Positions 1-11,203 of a stretch of DNA of 64,000 nt are shown piece by piece; positions within the stretch are counted from its first letter, which is position 1; every line of letters starts with the position of its first letter. The translations under genes were made by a program, and so were the position numbers. The notes below the pieces were generated by a model. That model ran no database searches, was not told the DNA's origin, and saw only the letters and a list, made by a program, of their open reading frames with translations. The DNA is from Lepeophtheirus salmonis (Eukaryota; Arthropoda; Copepoda; Siphonostomatoida; Caligidae): positions 7,936,001 to 8,000,000 of the forward strand of contig NC_052136.2 in assembly GCF_016086655.4 (NCBI RefSeq). Direction: 5' to 3'.

Positions 1-728
1 CTCTGGATGATGTAACCTAAAGAGACTATAAGGGGGAAAGAGGAGTCATGTATATCAATCAAGAATGTTTTTTCTTACCTCTAATTTTGATTCGTTCTAG
101 ATTTGTTTATGTGCATTGAACTTATTTTGAACAGTTCATTGTTATCACGTCTTTTGACTAAGATTCATCTAATTTAATTTAATAGAAGCCAACGTTTCGG
201 ATAAAGTTATGCATTTTTCTTTAGATTTAAGTAAAAACCTAAACTATTAATTAAAACAATAATTCATAGTATCTGAATCATAATTATGCTCTAAAAAATT
301 ATACAAATTATTTGAAAATAAAAATACATAACCCTAATCATCAACGAAGGGTATTTATATTGTATATAATTTTTTGATCGAGGTTACGTGAATCCTGAAC
401 ATTACTTTTCATTTTAACCTTCTTGTCTTCTTTTTACTTTTTAGTCGCTTTAATGTAACCCAATGGATTAATTGTAAATGTCGACTCTAATAAAATGTCC
501 TAAATTATTTATCCAAAATAAGTAATTGTGAATGTTATTATTCATAATTGCCCTTTTTATGATAAAAAAAACAAACCATATCCTATGACAAGGTATAATT
601 ATATATATATTAATAAATGAATTCTAAAATTGGATTCGGGTTAACAAATTGTAATATGAATAATATATTTTATGGTGAGATTAATAATGTCATGTTACTA
701 GGTAGTCTTTTTTACAACATTAAATATG
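1..728. other. AT-rich intergenic sequence
   Basis: No open frame of useful length, no transposase motif and no convincing splice-flanked exon on either strand. A short TA microsatellite lies near position 600. Confidence 0.6.
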
Positions 729-1098
729 GTTGGGTTTTCACAATACCAATGGCATCGTACCGGTTCTGGTAGCAATACGTGTATCGGTGTTTAGATACTT
801 TTTTTCTACTTTATAGACAAAAAATTAAAAAATAAAGGTTTGTTATGAGACTAACTCAAAAATTTGATGACTTTTTATAAGTAGTAAAAACATTGGTTTT
901 CTGTTTTTTTATTAAGAGAAAATTTATTTAGAGGAGTAGAGGATTATAAATTTGAGAGATTTCCTCATTTCCTCAACTTTGTAAAGAATAATGGAGCTGC
1001 AAGGATTAGTTTCAATACTATGTATTTAGTATAATAATGTTTAAAATACGTCAGTACTTCGGGTACCGCTATAGAAATATACCAAACAACACTACAGT
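729..1098. repeat. Possible MITE with GGTACC-containing ends
   Basis: The left end carries GTACCGGTTCTGGTA near 758. The right end, read on the minus strand, carries GGTACCCGAAGTACTG near 1070, and both flanks contain a TTGG/TTTGG motif. The arms are imperfect, so this may be a decayed non-autonomous element about 370 bp long. A similar GTACTAAAATGGTACC motif occurs near 60310. No coding sequence is seen inside. Confidence 0.28.
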
Positions 1099-2750
1099 AT
1101 AGACTAGAAAGTAGTAAGAAAATTGTATATGAAAACTTTTGGATATCTCAAAGCATTTTTAGCATTGTATTGGACCTTTAAAGATAAGACATAAAATATT
1201 TAAGTTATAAAAGATTGTCATTTACAGACGTTTTCTAAAATTCCAATTTTAAAGCTAAAGGCTAAATGTTATAAAATTATTGTCGTGTAATTATGAGACA
1301 ACCCACAAATGAAAAAAAAATTCAAAAGTATCTCTTAGATGGGCTAATTGCAACAGTGTTCCTCTTTTATTGGTTCAACTAAAAAAATCAACAGATTTTG
1401 ATGCAATATAACTGCGAGAAAAACAGTTAAAATTATCACATATAATGGCAATTGATGAAACATATACTTTAAACACTTCTCAGACACCTTAATGATGAAA
1501 CTCGAGGTGCACTATCTGTATTTAATACCAATACATACAACCATAATATTACAACCATGCGCAGATGATTCGTCGCGATAAAATTACACAACAAAATATT
1601 GCCATCTGAAAATTACCCTCCGGAAAATTGCATGCAGCTAAACTACATTTTTAGTTATTCATCTACAATCTGTTCCATCTACAGATGGGTGTGACCAATC
1701 TAAGGATCCGTTAAGATTTTTGTCATCTGCAGATGTTTGGCAATAAAATACCCTCCTTATTTCCTAAATTCCGCCCAGGCACACAAAAACTTCTATAAGA
1801 TAACTAAGGGACCTCGAAACAGATTAAAAACTAACGCTGCCACTTCAAAGAACACCGCTGATACTTCAATAAGCATAAACGACCCTCCTCATTTCTTGAT
1901 ACTATTTTTGCAAGGGCAGCTTCGAAGACGGCTATCTATGCTCAACGGTTTTTCCGCAGATAAAAAAATATCTATGGACCCTTAAATGGGTAAATCTGTA
2001 AATGAGACAGATCAGTAGATGAACAACTACATATATATTATAACTGCAGCCCATTTTCAGAAGATGGCTATTTTCCTGTAGCTAATTTTTCAGCAGAAAT
2101 TTCCATATTGATATTTAATTTTCCAATGACAATATGTTGGATGACAATATTCCTCCAGATAATATTCATAGAATTGATTACAATACATAGCATATATATA
2201 CAATTATACTGAAAATTTCCAATTTTGACATAAAAAAAGACATTTTTTTCATCTTCCAGAAAAGCTTGTCAATTGAAATTATTCAAGAGTGCTTAATTGG
2301 ATTCCTTTTTTTTTTTAAAGCTAAAAGTACCACAAACTTTCCAAGCACTAGTTAAATTCGAAAAATAATTGGGAATCTCATTATTTCACAAACACACATC
2401 AGAAAATGGATTGGAGCAATGAAAAAAAATGTAATATAAATAACAGAATAGATTTTTGGTTGCACAATTAGAATTTGATACTATCATAAACAACTATCCA
2501 TAAACAAATACATTATCTAGTATCCAGTAATTACTTTGGCTTCAAGAAACATTATTTAAAGATACAACTAACAATTACTTCTATCCGGCCGTTAACCCCA
2601 CTGATGTACAGATTAATAGAGTTTTTTATTTTGCTCTTGATTACTTTAATTCTTTCAACTTTATCAGCGTAAATCAGCTATTCTTAAATGCTTATATATA
2701 TTTATATACGTCTGACAACGACTTCCTTCATTTACTCCACACTTCTATAT
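1099..2750. other. Gene-free stretch with repeated short motifs
   Basis: No gene recognised. Between about 1560 and 2110 the words CAGATG, CATCTG and TTTTCC recur several times in both orientations, which resembles subterminal repeats of a foldback element, but I could not define ends. The 82-codon plus-strand frame at 1737-1985 has no motif and looks accidental. Confidence 0.4.
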
Positions 2751-2754
2751 GATG

Positions 2755-3050
2755 TTATCTACATACCTTCATCTCAACATACCACCAGAAATAAGTATCA
2801 AAAGGATTAGCATCTGGAGTACCAAGTGGTCACTTTGAGTGATCCCAGTAAATAATATTGTTAGGCATGAATGGTTGGGTGATCTTTATTTTGCACTATC
2901 CTTCCTTTCAATATCCCCCATCCTCTTCAACATACGTTTTACATTATAAACAGTCTTTCTGGCCACTACAATTATCTTTGAAATCTCAGTTAGAGTGTGA
3001 CCTTCAGTCATATGTCCCACTCTGATGTTGTTCTTAGCCCAATTAAAAAG
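2755..3050 (-). pseudogene. Tc1/mariner transposase relic with internal deletion
   Basis: Two separated pieces of one transposase are read on the minus strand. The 5' piece (3011 to 2886, 42 codons) is a helix-turn-helix of the Tc1/mariner DNA-binding domain, with the core ISKIIVVARKTVYNVKRML. The 3' piece (2823 to 2755) contains TPDANPFDTYFWWYVEMK, which matches the PD.NP.D block holding the last catalytic Asp, followed by a stop. Only about 60 bases separate them where roughly 200 residues of catalytic core are expected, so the middle has been deleted. The element ends were not resolved. It cannot encode an active enzyme. The assignment to the superfamily is firm; the family is not determined. 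Confidence 0.72.
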
Positions 3051-3151
3051 TACTCAATTTTCCCTGACTTTTGATATTTCATGGGTACTATTTAGAACTG
3101 GAATATTTAAAATGAATCATTTAGAACCTTGTATTAAGTTTTCAATGGAAA

Positions 3152-3947
3152 TAAGTTGGAAAAAAAGTAATTATGTACTTTTCCCTTTATTTCAATGCTT
3201 TATTTGAAGTGTTTCAATCATCCCATTTAAGCCAAGTATGTTCCGTTCTGTTCTATAACTTGTTGCCAACGATAATAATACTTCATAATACCCTTCTCGT
3301 GGAAGCTCTTGTCCCTATTGGCAAAAAAACCTTGGACAACCAATTTTCAGAGGCCTCTATTGAAACCAAATTTGTATCCCCTACTGCGCGTTGGCCATAG
3401 ACAGGAAGTGTTGTCATTTGGTGCCAAATCCAGACATTGGATTCAAAAGAACGTCTTATCAGAGCTCCTGGAGCTTCTGGCGCGTCATCAAAGATGTGTG
3501 CAGCTCGACGTTATCTTGATGATGTCTTGTTGTCTCCTATTCACCGATGTTAGCCGCTTCTGTCCGATCGCCAGCTTCAAATTGTTTAGTTATGCACAGT
3601 AGAGGGCAGAATTGAACAGGGGAAAATTGTTCGAACCACTGTAGAGTAATACGAAACCAAAGAGTATTGGCCCTGTATACATTGCATTTTTTTTTCTTGG
3701 TAGCTTTCAATGCGTTTTTCCCTTTCACGTCGTAAAAATGTAAAATATGGCGAATTTTGTTCATTTGAGACCTCCATACTCGACGCAAGATATTTCACGA
3801 CTGAACTGTTAAGCACAACACCGTCCAAAAAGTGTTTGTAGTATACACACACCCCTATACAAAGCCTTATTGTATAATCCGATGTGACCAATAATGAACA
3901 AGATAAACTTATTTCGGGAAATACGAAATTACTTTTTCCCCAGTCTA
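3152..3947 (-). mobile_element. Internally deleted mariner element, both ends present
   Basis: The plus-strand left end (GTTGGAAAAAAAGTAATT from 3155) is matched by the inverted right end (ACTGGGGAAAAAGTAATTTC read from about 3944). Each is next to a TA dinucleotide, the usual mariner target duplication. The element is about 796 bp, against about 1.3 kb for a complete mariner. Inside, on the minus strand, the DNA-binding half of the transposase runs straight into the C-terminal half. The copy at 36665-37515 is the same family in the opposite orientation, with a different internal deletion. The 5-prime non-coding sequence also aligns between the two copies. Confidence 0.78.
3190..3788 (-). pseudogene. 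mariner transposase relic (N-terminus joined to C-terminus)
   Basis: The minus-strand frame from 3788 carries the mariner N-terminal block HILHFYDVKGKNALKA and then WFRITLQWFEQFSP, the end of the second helix-turn-helix. At about 3610 the sequence jumps directly to the region equivalent to LNSALYC in the 37-kb copy. The first catalytic Asp block is therefore missing. Downstream frameshifts and stops interrupt the QDN...SPDL catalytic region, which is still recognisable at DNA level against the 37-kb copy. It is non-functional. Confidence 0.72.
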
Positions 3948-4795
3948 ATATATACTATTAAATTATTCCAAATTTTGAAAAAATAACCTAACTACAAACT
4001 GATTTTGGGGCTATTTTTCTTTCTCTTATTGAAGAAATAGCTCCTATTTACAATATAGTCTTGTTTGATGGAAAAAATCAACTTACTAGTGAGAAGAGAA
4101 AAAAAGCTTTCCGACCAGAGCCAGTAGGTCCGATCAGAATTAAACTTAACCCCAAGTATGAAAATCAGAATTCTGAACACCTTTTATTTTATGTCTAAGC
4201 TCATGGTTCTTTGAAGGATATGAAGGATAGTCTATAATGACAGACTAAACATTCATTATTGTCCATCAAGGGACATTAATTATGAATAGGAAACTCTTCT
4301 ATCTACCTATATTCTGAATAATTTGTTTCTCATTCCTCCTTTCAATTAAACATCCAAATAAAACGTACAAATTGTACAAGTTCTAGGTACAGTGACAGAA
4401 GAAACTGAAAAGTAAATGTATAAGTGTTGATTATACATAATTATGATGGATTATTAATCATTCCCATCCTTCTTATGGGAGTACAATTGAAGAAAGCACG
4501 GAATATGTATGTAATTAAATCATTGGTTACTTTCAAGAAATGAAAGAGGGAAGTAAACATCTATTGATTGTTGTAAAAAGTTTTATTAATTTTGCTTTTG
4601 AATAGTGTGTTCTAAAGCAAATCAAATTCAGCCTGGGACCCGTTTACACTTTTTCTGATAATTTCCAAACAAATTACAGGCAGATGTTTATTCCTTAATT
4701 TATTTTTTCCTCATCTTTTTTAACAAAACGCTCACCGTATTATTCATTTTGGTCCAAATTTAGTTGGCTACGTACATTCTTTTTTTTTTTCATGG
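3948..4795. other. Gene-free stretch
   Basis: AT-rich with no recognisable gene. The short minus-strand frame at 3992-4180 has no motif and low-complexity composition. Confidence 0.55.
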
Positions 4796-5241
4796 GAAGT
4801 CCGATTTGAGATAACCCAAATGGCATCATGTGGTCCCCCAATACCTCAGGGTCAACTTTGGAACCTTCTTGGAGGTACTAGAGACAAGATGAATCCCTGG
4901 ATCGACATATTTGCAAAGGGGACGACTTATATGTACATAGCAGCGGGACTCGGCTCCCTGCCACACCTCTAAAACAAGTCTCAAAGGACTCCAAGACAGT
5001 TTTGACGACTTCATTTTGCCGTACTTTTGGCCTCCAAACTCAGTTGATGTTTTGTGTTGGGTGCTATCAAACGACAAACCAACTGAGCCCCCTGTCACAC
5101 AAAAAACGAACTTATCGGTCAGATCTAGACGGAATTCCAGGATTTTCCAAGGGACCAAGTCGTGAAGGTTTACACGTGCTTCGTCATCGTATATAACCTA
5201 TAATTAAAGCTGGAGGTGATTTTATTAAATTAAATAAATGA
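4796..5241 (+). pseudogene. Tc1/mariner transposase C-terminal half (family B, copy 1)
   Basis: The plus-strand frame contains in order YLRVN...FLEVLETR (about 4845-4890), the second catalytic block QRDSAPCHTS (Asp codon at 4947), LQDSFDDFILPYFWPPNS (about 4990-5040), and a C-terminal tail ending IKAGGDFIKLNK with a stop at 5239-5241. In-frame stops and at least one frameshift separate the blocks. The NPLDY motif expected after PPNS is eroded. The longer antisense frame at 4826-5158 is only a shadow of this gene. Sequence up to about 5335 continues the 3' non-coding end shared with copies at 25.1-25.8 and 47.55-48.1 kb. The 5' half is absent, so this is a truncated copy. Confidence 0.75.
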
Positions 5242-5335
5242 GCATCCATCAAACTTTCATTATCAGGTTTACTTTTTTAAACTGGTTGGAGGAAAAGTTG
5301 TATTTGAAAAAAAAAAACCATTTTTGTAGCACAGA

Positions 5336-6205
5336 TGACCCTACACTTTATTAATTTGAAACATTATAAAACTATTGCTATATAAAAGGGGTTGAATGAT
5401 TACAAAAATTGCGAGTTTTTCTAATTACATTGAAAATAGATTTTGAAAAACATACATTCTGGGTTAAAAATATAATTTTAGGGGGAGGGTTGGCAGCTGA
5501 TTTTAATGTAGTTATTAGTAAAGTTGGTGTAAAATTGAATATGTTTTTTTTCATAAATTACCTTTTATAAATACTTTGTCACTCAATTAAATTTTTTAAT
5601 GATTAAAAAACATTTTCATGATATTTTTTTCCTATTTTTTAGGCTCTTTGATCTTAAATTAGGAATGATAAATTTTAAATGACATACATATAATTAAAAC
5701 AGATTTTTATGACTCAACGGTGACACTCACGCCCAAACAGAGAAACTTCAATGCATCTATGTTGTATCCATGATCGAATATACCCCTCAGATTACAGTGG
5801 TATTTCTAAATCATTAAATGTAAGGTGATATACTTCATTGGGATATCACTTATTAATAGTAAAAAATATCTATTTCTATTTCAATTGTTGTTGAATTTGG
5901 CCTGAAAGGAGCTCAAAGGTCTAAATTTTCATTGTAACTTTTCTTTATTTCTCATAAGATTTTACTTTAATTTATTTTTGACTGATAGTTAAAACCTATA
6001 ACACTGACTTTTAAAATATAATAGTTGATAAAGAAGTACCAACTATTAAAATATTTTAAAGCCAACGAAAAAGTGTAATAAACCATTTTTGAATGTAAAT
6101 TATATAAATACGTATGATAAAAATAATTTAATAGAAATTGCTTGAGGTCAGCATCACTTCCCTGAAGAAAGCATAAATATATGGAATTCCAGAGACAAGC
6201 TGTTA
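5336..6205. other. Gene-free AT-rich stretch
   Basis: No motif or plausible exon found. The 91-codon minus frame at 5967-6242 is mostly hydrophobic and aromatic low-complexity sequence; only its upstream neighbour at 6211-6291 (in another frame) looks coding. Confidence 0.45.
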
Positions 6206-6210
6206 TATAC

Positions 6211-6291
6211 CCAGATAAAGCTGAATTTATAAATGTCGACATATGGGTTGCTGTTGCGTTCAGAGAGTCTCATTTCGTCGAAGTGGTAGTC
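6211..6291 (-). CDS. Candidate internal exon, unrecognised protein
   Basis: An 81-nt segment, exactly 27 codons, that begins after a possible acceptor (CAACAAG at 6292-6298) and ends before a GTATAT donor. It encodes DYHFDEMRLSERNSNPY followed by a short aromatic stretch. The segment is richer in G+C than its surroundings and has a charged, non-repetitive composition unlike the AT-rich background. No family is recognised and neighbouring exons were not found. It could equally be a relic inside an old transposon. This is inference from composition and splice sites only. Confidence 0.27.
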
Positions 6292-6324
6292 CTTGTTGAT
6301 TATCCAGGGTAAGAAAAATAGGAT

Positions 6325-6545
6325 TATCTTTTTATTCTTAATTATGTGGCGCGTAAAATATCCTTAATGGTACGTCTATGATACAGAGTGATGAAGCCAA
6401 GATTTTTGAGTTGGCAAGGATAGTTGTCGTTATCTCCCAATGTCCGAAGCTTTTCTTCTCCATAACATTCTACAAATTGTTAGAGTTGCCATATTGATTT
6501 TCGGATTCTTTTAACATGCCCAAAATGCTATCAATTTGTATCTTA
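6325..6545 (-). repeat. Dispersed repeat R, partial copy
   Basis: Read on the minus strand, this starts with GGGCATGTTAAAAGAATCCG and continues AACTCTAACAATTTGTAGAATG. It aligns with the 5' part of the copies at 42705 (plus) and 27551 (minus). The 3' part is absent. Confidence 0.55.
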
Positions 6546-6649
6546 GATGATCATTAAGAAATATAATCAGTAAAAAATATTACTCTACAAAAGAACAATC
6601 ATGAATTTTCTTTATAAGAAAAAAATAATATTTTATTATTATTTTGTAA

Positions 6650-6775
6650 ATTAAACTACCCAAGAGTCTAAAAACAATATTTATCATAATATCATTTAAT
6701 ATTGTATTAGAATATGCATATATTAATATCTTATACAGTATTTTTCAGGGAAATATCCTTTAGTGGAAATATTTT
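6650..6775 (+). repeat. Dispersed repeat S, copy 1
   Basis: The segment with AGAGTCTAAAAACAATATTT, then TCATAATATCA, AATATGCATATATTAATAT and TTTCAGGGAAATATCC is matched by 15410-15535 in the same orientation. No coding potential. The class is unknown. Confidence 0.5.
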
Positions 6776-8190
6776 TTGGATGAAATGTCATTTAACAATT
6801 CCTTCAACTATTGATTCTTGTGTAAAAGGATCATATAATAACTAATTAATTTTAACTTTCTATAATACCAATGATTTATCGCGTTGTTTTTATAAAAGAA
6901 GAATTAATGTGATGGAGGTAGAAAGGATAAAAGATTTTTTTACCATTATCATTAAAATTTGTTATCAATTAATAGCAAACTCATTTTTATATTATTTTTA
7001 ACAGGTTTTCCACAGTTCAATGACCAGGTATTGTGTTATAGTTGAAAAAGATGTAGAAGCATTAACGTTCTTGACATCCATTTAAGGAAAAAAATCCTTT
7101 GACAAGGATCCAATTAACATTTTCCATGAGTAATTACTCTATTGAATACTTTTTCCGCTTTAAAGTGACGAATTAACTGTGAAAACTTTTTTCAATGAGA
7201 TCAATGTACATCAAACTGTTCAGTCGGAAAAATGGGACTTTTAGAATGAAATTCGCCCACTGGTAATCCGTCCCAAATATGATGTTTCGAGACAAAAGAT
7301 ATATTTTTTAAGATTTGGTTTATCAGTAAGAAATATTGTGCTCCTTCTCTTTATTAATTTAAAGATTCTAAGATGTTGTCAATGATTCCATGTTGTTTAA
7401 AAAATAACTTTACACTGCTTTTTGATTGTAAAAAATACCGTTTAGGATAAATAAGGGCTTGAAAAGTGTTATGGTAACCCCTTCCACACAAGGCGAATAA
7501 ATAATTAATAACGAATTTTGAACAAAAAAACGTGCTTTCTTTGTTTGTCTTTTCAGCCCATTATGTTAACTAATACCAGGCCAAAACTGGGCTGAATGGC
7601 CACAAATGTAGGCAAACTAATGTATTTTTAAGTGCCCCTTAGCAAAAACATTTTTTTTGCTATTTTTTTTTCTTTATGAGTGGATAAAAATAATAACCCA
7701 AAAACTGGACAGTCTAACGAGTATACATATTCATAACCAAGTGTTTGGTTTTTTGTTACAGAGACATGTACAAGTATTTACAAACACACATATATTTGTA
7801 AGTAATACTTTGTTTGTTAGAGGACTAAAACTCTACTTATAGCATATGTATATTTGTACTAGGAGAGAACTGTCAAACGCAGAACAAGACTTCCCCCAAT
7901 TCATAAACACAGTTCACAACAATAATCAACGAAAACGAGAAAGTAAATAATAAAATAATATTGACTTACACATTAAAAACACAGGTACACAAACATACAT
8001 ATGTAAATATAAAACATGTTGTGAGAATGTATGTTCTGTATGTATTGCCAAATCCTACGTTTTAGAGGTTTTTTTTCCTAAAGATGGTAATTATTTAAGT
8101 GGAAGATACACTAAGGTCCGGTTGTAAAAAAGCTATAAAACAAAATGGTGAAACGATGAGCACGATATCCTTTTTTGTCCATATTTAGTT
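6776..8190. other. Gene-free stretch
   Basis: No transposase block, exon or RNA gene recognised. The plus frame at 7657-7842 has no motif. Confidence 0.5.
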
Positions 8191-8194
8191 TTAT

Positions 8195-8540
8195 TTTTTT
8201 ACTTCTTCTAGAGCCCACTTATAGTACCATGAATAACTCTGTAACTAAAGGAGAAACTTCCTTGAAAAGTGCGGAATATTATAAGCATTTACACCCGTGT
8301 GAAATTATTTGCAGTTGGCAATCTGATAAGTTTTTGTTTTTTTCCAGGGCCGATTGTCATTATTCTTTCATCATTAAGAAGAGAACATTTAAGTATAAAG
8401 TAACTTATGAAAGATTGAAAAAAAACACAGAGGATTTGTTGAGAAATTATAAGTGTAAGTTCTTCATGGAAACCGAGTAGAATTGAGAATTGAGATTGGA
8501 TTAATTTCTACGAATGTTTATGCGAGATAGGTGTGAAATT
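8195..8540 (-). repeat. Dispersed repeat R, copy on minus strand
   Basis: The reverse complement contains AATTAATCCAATCTCAATTC, ACTTACACTTATAA, AACAAATC and TTTAAATGTTCTC-like blocks in the same order as the copies at 17690-18005 and 50565-50830. The open frame at 8175-8480 on the plus strand is within this repeat and is not considered a gene. Confidence 0.6.
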
Positions 8541-9420
8541 TGAGTATATTTCACTTCTGTCTAAAGATACTAAAAAGGAAAGGGGAGACAAGATGTTTGA
8601 AATAAAGAGTAAACTATGTATATGAATTATGTTCAGGATTCACGTAACCTCGATAAAAAAAAAGAATATAAATTCCCCTCGTAGATACTTAGGGAGATGT
8701 ATTTTTTTTTTAAAGATAACTTTGATAACTTTTTTGAGCATAATTAGGATTCCGATACTATTAACTATGGTTTTAATTAATAGTTTATGTTTCTGGCTTA
8801 TTCTAAAGAAAAATGAAACTAATAACAATGAACCTTGCAAGAAATGTAAATAATACATTTGCAGAATTTTAGACCAATCAGAATTAGAGATAAGAAAAAA
8901 CATTATTGGATGATATACATAACATCTCTTTTCCTTCTGATCTCTTAACATGTATCTAATCAAAGCATCATGACAACAAAGCAGTTCTTTAATCAAGTAG
9001 TTACAAATTTATGTACCTTAAAAGCAACACTTTGGCACTTTCATGCAACTAAATAAATAGTTTCAAGTTAATTGGAGCGTTTGGTCACTTTGTCTTATAG
9101 CTTTCGGTTCCATCAATTCGACTCAAATACAACCTATGAACTTGAATTAATTTAATATTATTTAAATTTAAGTGGAGTTGGTACAATCGAGCCTTGGAGA
9201 ATCATCACAGCCATCTTACCTGGTGAAAGATACGAATCCATTTTCATTAACTATCTTCTTTTTTTTTTAACAAAATGAAAAAAATTTCATTCAAAATCCC
9301 CCAAAAAAATCTAAAACTTTAATAAACCCCAAAAAAAAAAAAAAAAAATTATAATAATAATAATTTATTTATATGAATAAATAATAAAAAATCCAAAAAT
9401 ACACGCAAGAAAATAGACTG
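8541..9420. other. Gene-free stretch with poly-A tract
   Basis: Overlapping short frames on both strands at 8629-8996 have no recognisable motif. A long A-rich tract with a TAA/ATA tail occupies about 9325-9365. Confidence 0.45.
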
Positions 9421-9422
9421 TC

Positions 9423-9555
9423 TCAAAAAAAATACCTTCTCTGTGGAGAAAAATCCCAATTTATCTCAAATGCCCGTCTTATTGCCTCATTGAACAGCTG
9501 ATCACTGGGTTCAGTTGATACAAAAGTCATTCGGAAGAATTTAAAACTTTGTTGG
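9423..9555 (-). CDS. Candidate terminal exon with FFRM motif
   Basis: Starting after a TTTTTAG acceptor at 9556-9562, the minus strand is open for 44 codons to a stop at 9423. It encodes QQSFKFFRMTFVSTEPSDQL and then a helix-like tail rich in E, R and W. An FFRM (or HFRM) block followed by a helical tail is found at the C-terminus of some PLP-dependent decarboxylases and alanine aminotransferases. A short open piece just upstream reads GLRNHVQLISRTG, also reminiscent of the decarboxylase fold, but the expected ~70 residues between them are missing. This may therefore be a pseudogene or a coincidence. The resemblance is from memory and untested. Confidence 0.3.
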
Positions 9556-9701
9556 CTAAAAATTCATGTGAATAACTTTTGGTAAATTAAATACAATACC
9601 AGTTCGGGAGATCAACTGAACATGGTTTCTCAGACCTGTAATATTTTCTGAACCTAGTTAAGTTTTGAAACTAATAAGTCATTATGTAATTATTAGTATA
9701 A

Positions 9702-9809
9702 AATGGCGATTTCTTCGGAAGAATCTATTCTTGATACTCTCATTGCCTTACACAATGACGAATCACTCGTCTTAGAACTGGCATTCAACATAATAAAGAA
9801 CATTCCCTA
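9702..9809 (+). CDS. Short open frame, 35 codons, unrecognised
   Basis: ATG in a reasonable context (AAAATGGCG) followed by MAISSEESILDTLIALHNDE and a helical tail to a stop at 9807-9809. The composition is non-repetitive and acidic, and better than neighbouring AT-rich frames, but there is no homology call and no splice support. It could be a first-exon fragment or chance. Confidence 0.18.
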
Positions 9810-10483
9810 GCATCAAGAGGCGAGCTGAAAGGATTCAAAAGTTACATTTTTGATTAAGTTATCCATGCAAGGGGCACTTACCTCGTTTATACTCCTAATT
9901 TCCTACAACAAGGTAATTCCTATGCCCTTTTATATAGGAATTAGTTCAATGGAACGAGAGAGAAAAAAATCAAACACAAAGCTTGTTGATGGTAAGGCGT
10001 AGGAAGAAATAAACACAAAATAATTCACGTAAATCCCTTTACGTCATGCTCAAAAAAGTGATTTCTGCGTAGGTCGGCGATATCTCATATTACAAACACA
10101 CACAAAAAAAACAATGGAGAATGTTTTTTTACATTATTACATTATTGTTAACATAGTATCATAGCCTATGGATTTGGTAGACTTTTTGAGGCGTCGGATT
10201 GGCTTATTTCTCCTAGAAAGAGAGGAGAAAATTATTTCAATGTGGAGTCGATCATATTGAATTTTATTAAATCAAAAAACTAATCTTCCTGAAGGCTCGA
10301 AGAAAACAACCGTGAGATATATGAACTGAATGGATTTTTAAACTATGTTACAATTTATATTTTTATTTTATAAAGTAAACTTTTCCCCATGCTTTGACAA
10401 CTCACAAATCACAAAATATATTAAAACTTTTTTTTTATCATTAGGGTCCTTGAAGTGCAAGTGCTTAAATGCAGTAACTCATG
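9810..10483. other. Gene-free stretch
   Basis: No feature recognised between the short frame at 9.7 kb and the Mutator-like element. Confidence 0.5.
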
Positions 10484-11203
10484 GACGATTCCGAGAAAAT
10501 TTCCACCTAGTGAATTCCCCTCTGGTGAATCCCCCCTATTGAATTCCAACCTATATTAATAAACCAATTTCAAATAAAACGACAATAAATAAAGTAACTC
10601 GGTTATTTTGAACATCCATTTTCTATATACTTTGCATTTTCTATAAATTTTCTAAATTAACAGCAAATATAAACATTAAATAAAAAAATGTATATATATT
10701 ATATCAATTTTAAAAGAAATAAATTGTTTGCAATCCAATATTATGAGCAATAGCTCATAAATAATCATAATTTTCAGGATTATCATAATTATTTAAAATA
10801 GTCATAATATGTTGGTTACAATCCCGATATTGTATTCTTTCAACAGGCGGAGGATGACCTCTAAGCTGTTGAATTATCTCTATGCGCATCAAGTTTGCTT
10901 CGTCCTTTAAAAGTTCGAGAAACTTCCAGAGAATAGGATGGCATGAAGCAAACATGGCAGGTGCATCCTTCCAATTACAGGTTTATTAAAAACCTGTATT
11001 AATTGCATATAGATAGTTTAATAGCTTGCAGGTCATCCTCAGCCTGTTCAAAAAAGACGAAATCGTGATAGTAAACAACGACTATTTTAAACAATTAAAT
11101 CGACTTACTTTATCGTTTATTCTTTTTATTGGAAATTGGTTTATTAATATAGGTGGGAATTCACGAGGTGGGAATTCTCCGGGGGGATTTTCCGGATATC
11201 ATC
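10484..11203 (-). mobile_element. Mutator-like element with ~90-bp inverted ends
   Basis: The two ends are inverted copies. The left end holds GAATTCCCCTCTGGTGAATC and CCTATATTAATAAACCAATT (10547-10566). The right end, read inward on the minus strand, holds GAGAATTCCCACCTCGTGAA and the same CCTATATTAATAAACCAATT (near 11150-11131). Inverted similarity covers roughly 80-100 bp per arm. Between them, on the minus strand, lies a protein fragment resembling the C-terminus of MULE/FLYWCH-type transposase proteins. At about 720 bp the element is too short to be autonomous. The plus-strand frame across the right arm (Gly-rich, 11026-11346) is an artefact of the G-rich terminal repeats. Confidence 0.62.
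10755..10997 (-). pseudogene. MULE-type transposase C-terminal fragment
   Basis: The minus-strand frame reads NWKDAPAMFASCHPILWKFL, continues with LKDEANLMRIEIIQQLRG, a PPP-containing linker, and ends near NYDNPENYDYL with a stop at 10755. Many arthropod MULE/FLYWCH-domain proteins end in the same pattern: HP.IW.FI..L..E......I....G..PP..+...Y.D. It lies between the long inverted repeats, which supports assignment to a Mutator-like element. Only the last ~75 residues remain; the DDE core is gone. Confidence 0.55.

Noticed and set aside
4826..5158. 110-codon minus-strand frame
   Set aside because: Antisense to the family-B transposase relic, whose plus-strand blocks (QRDSAPCHTS, the GGDFIK tail) are recognisable.
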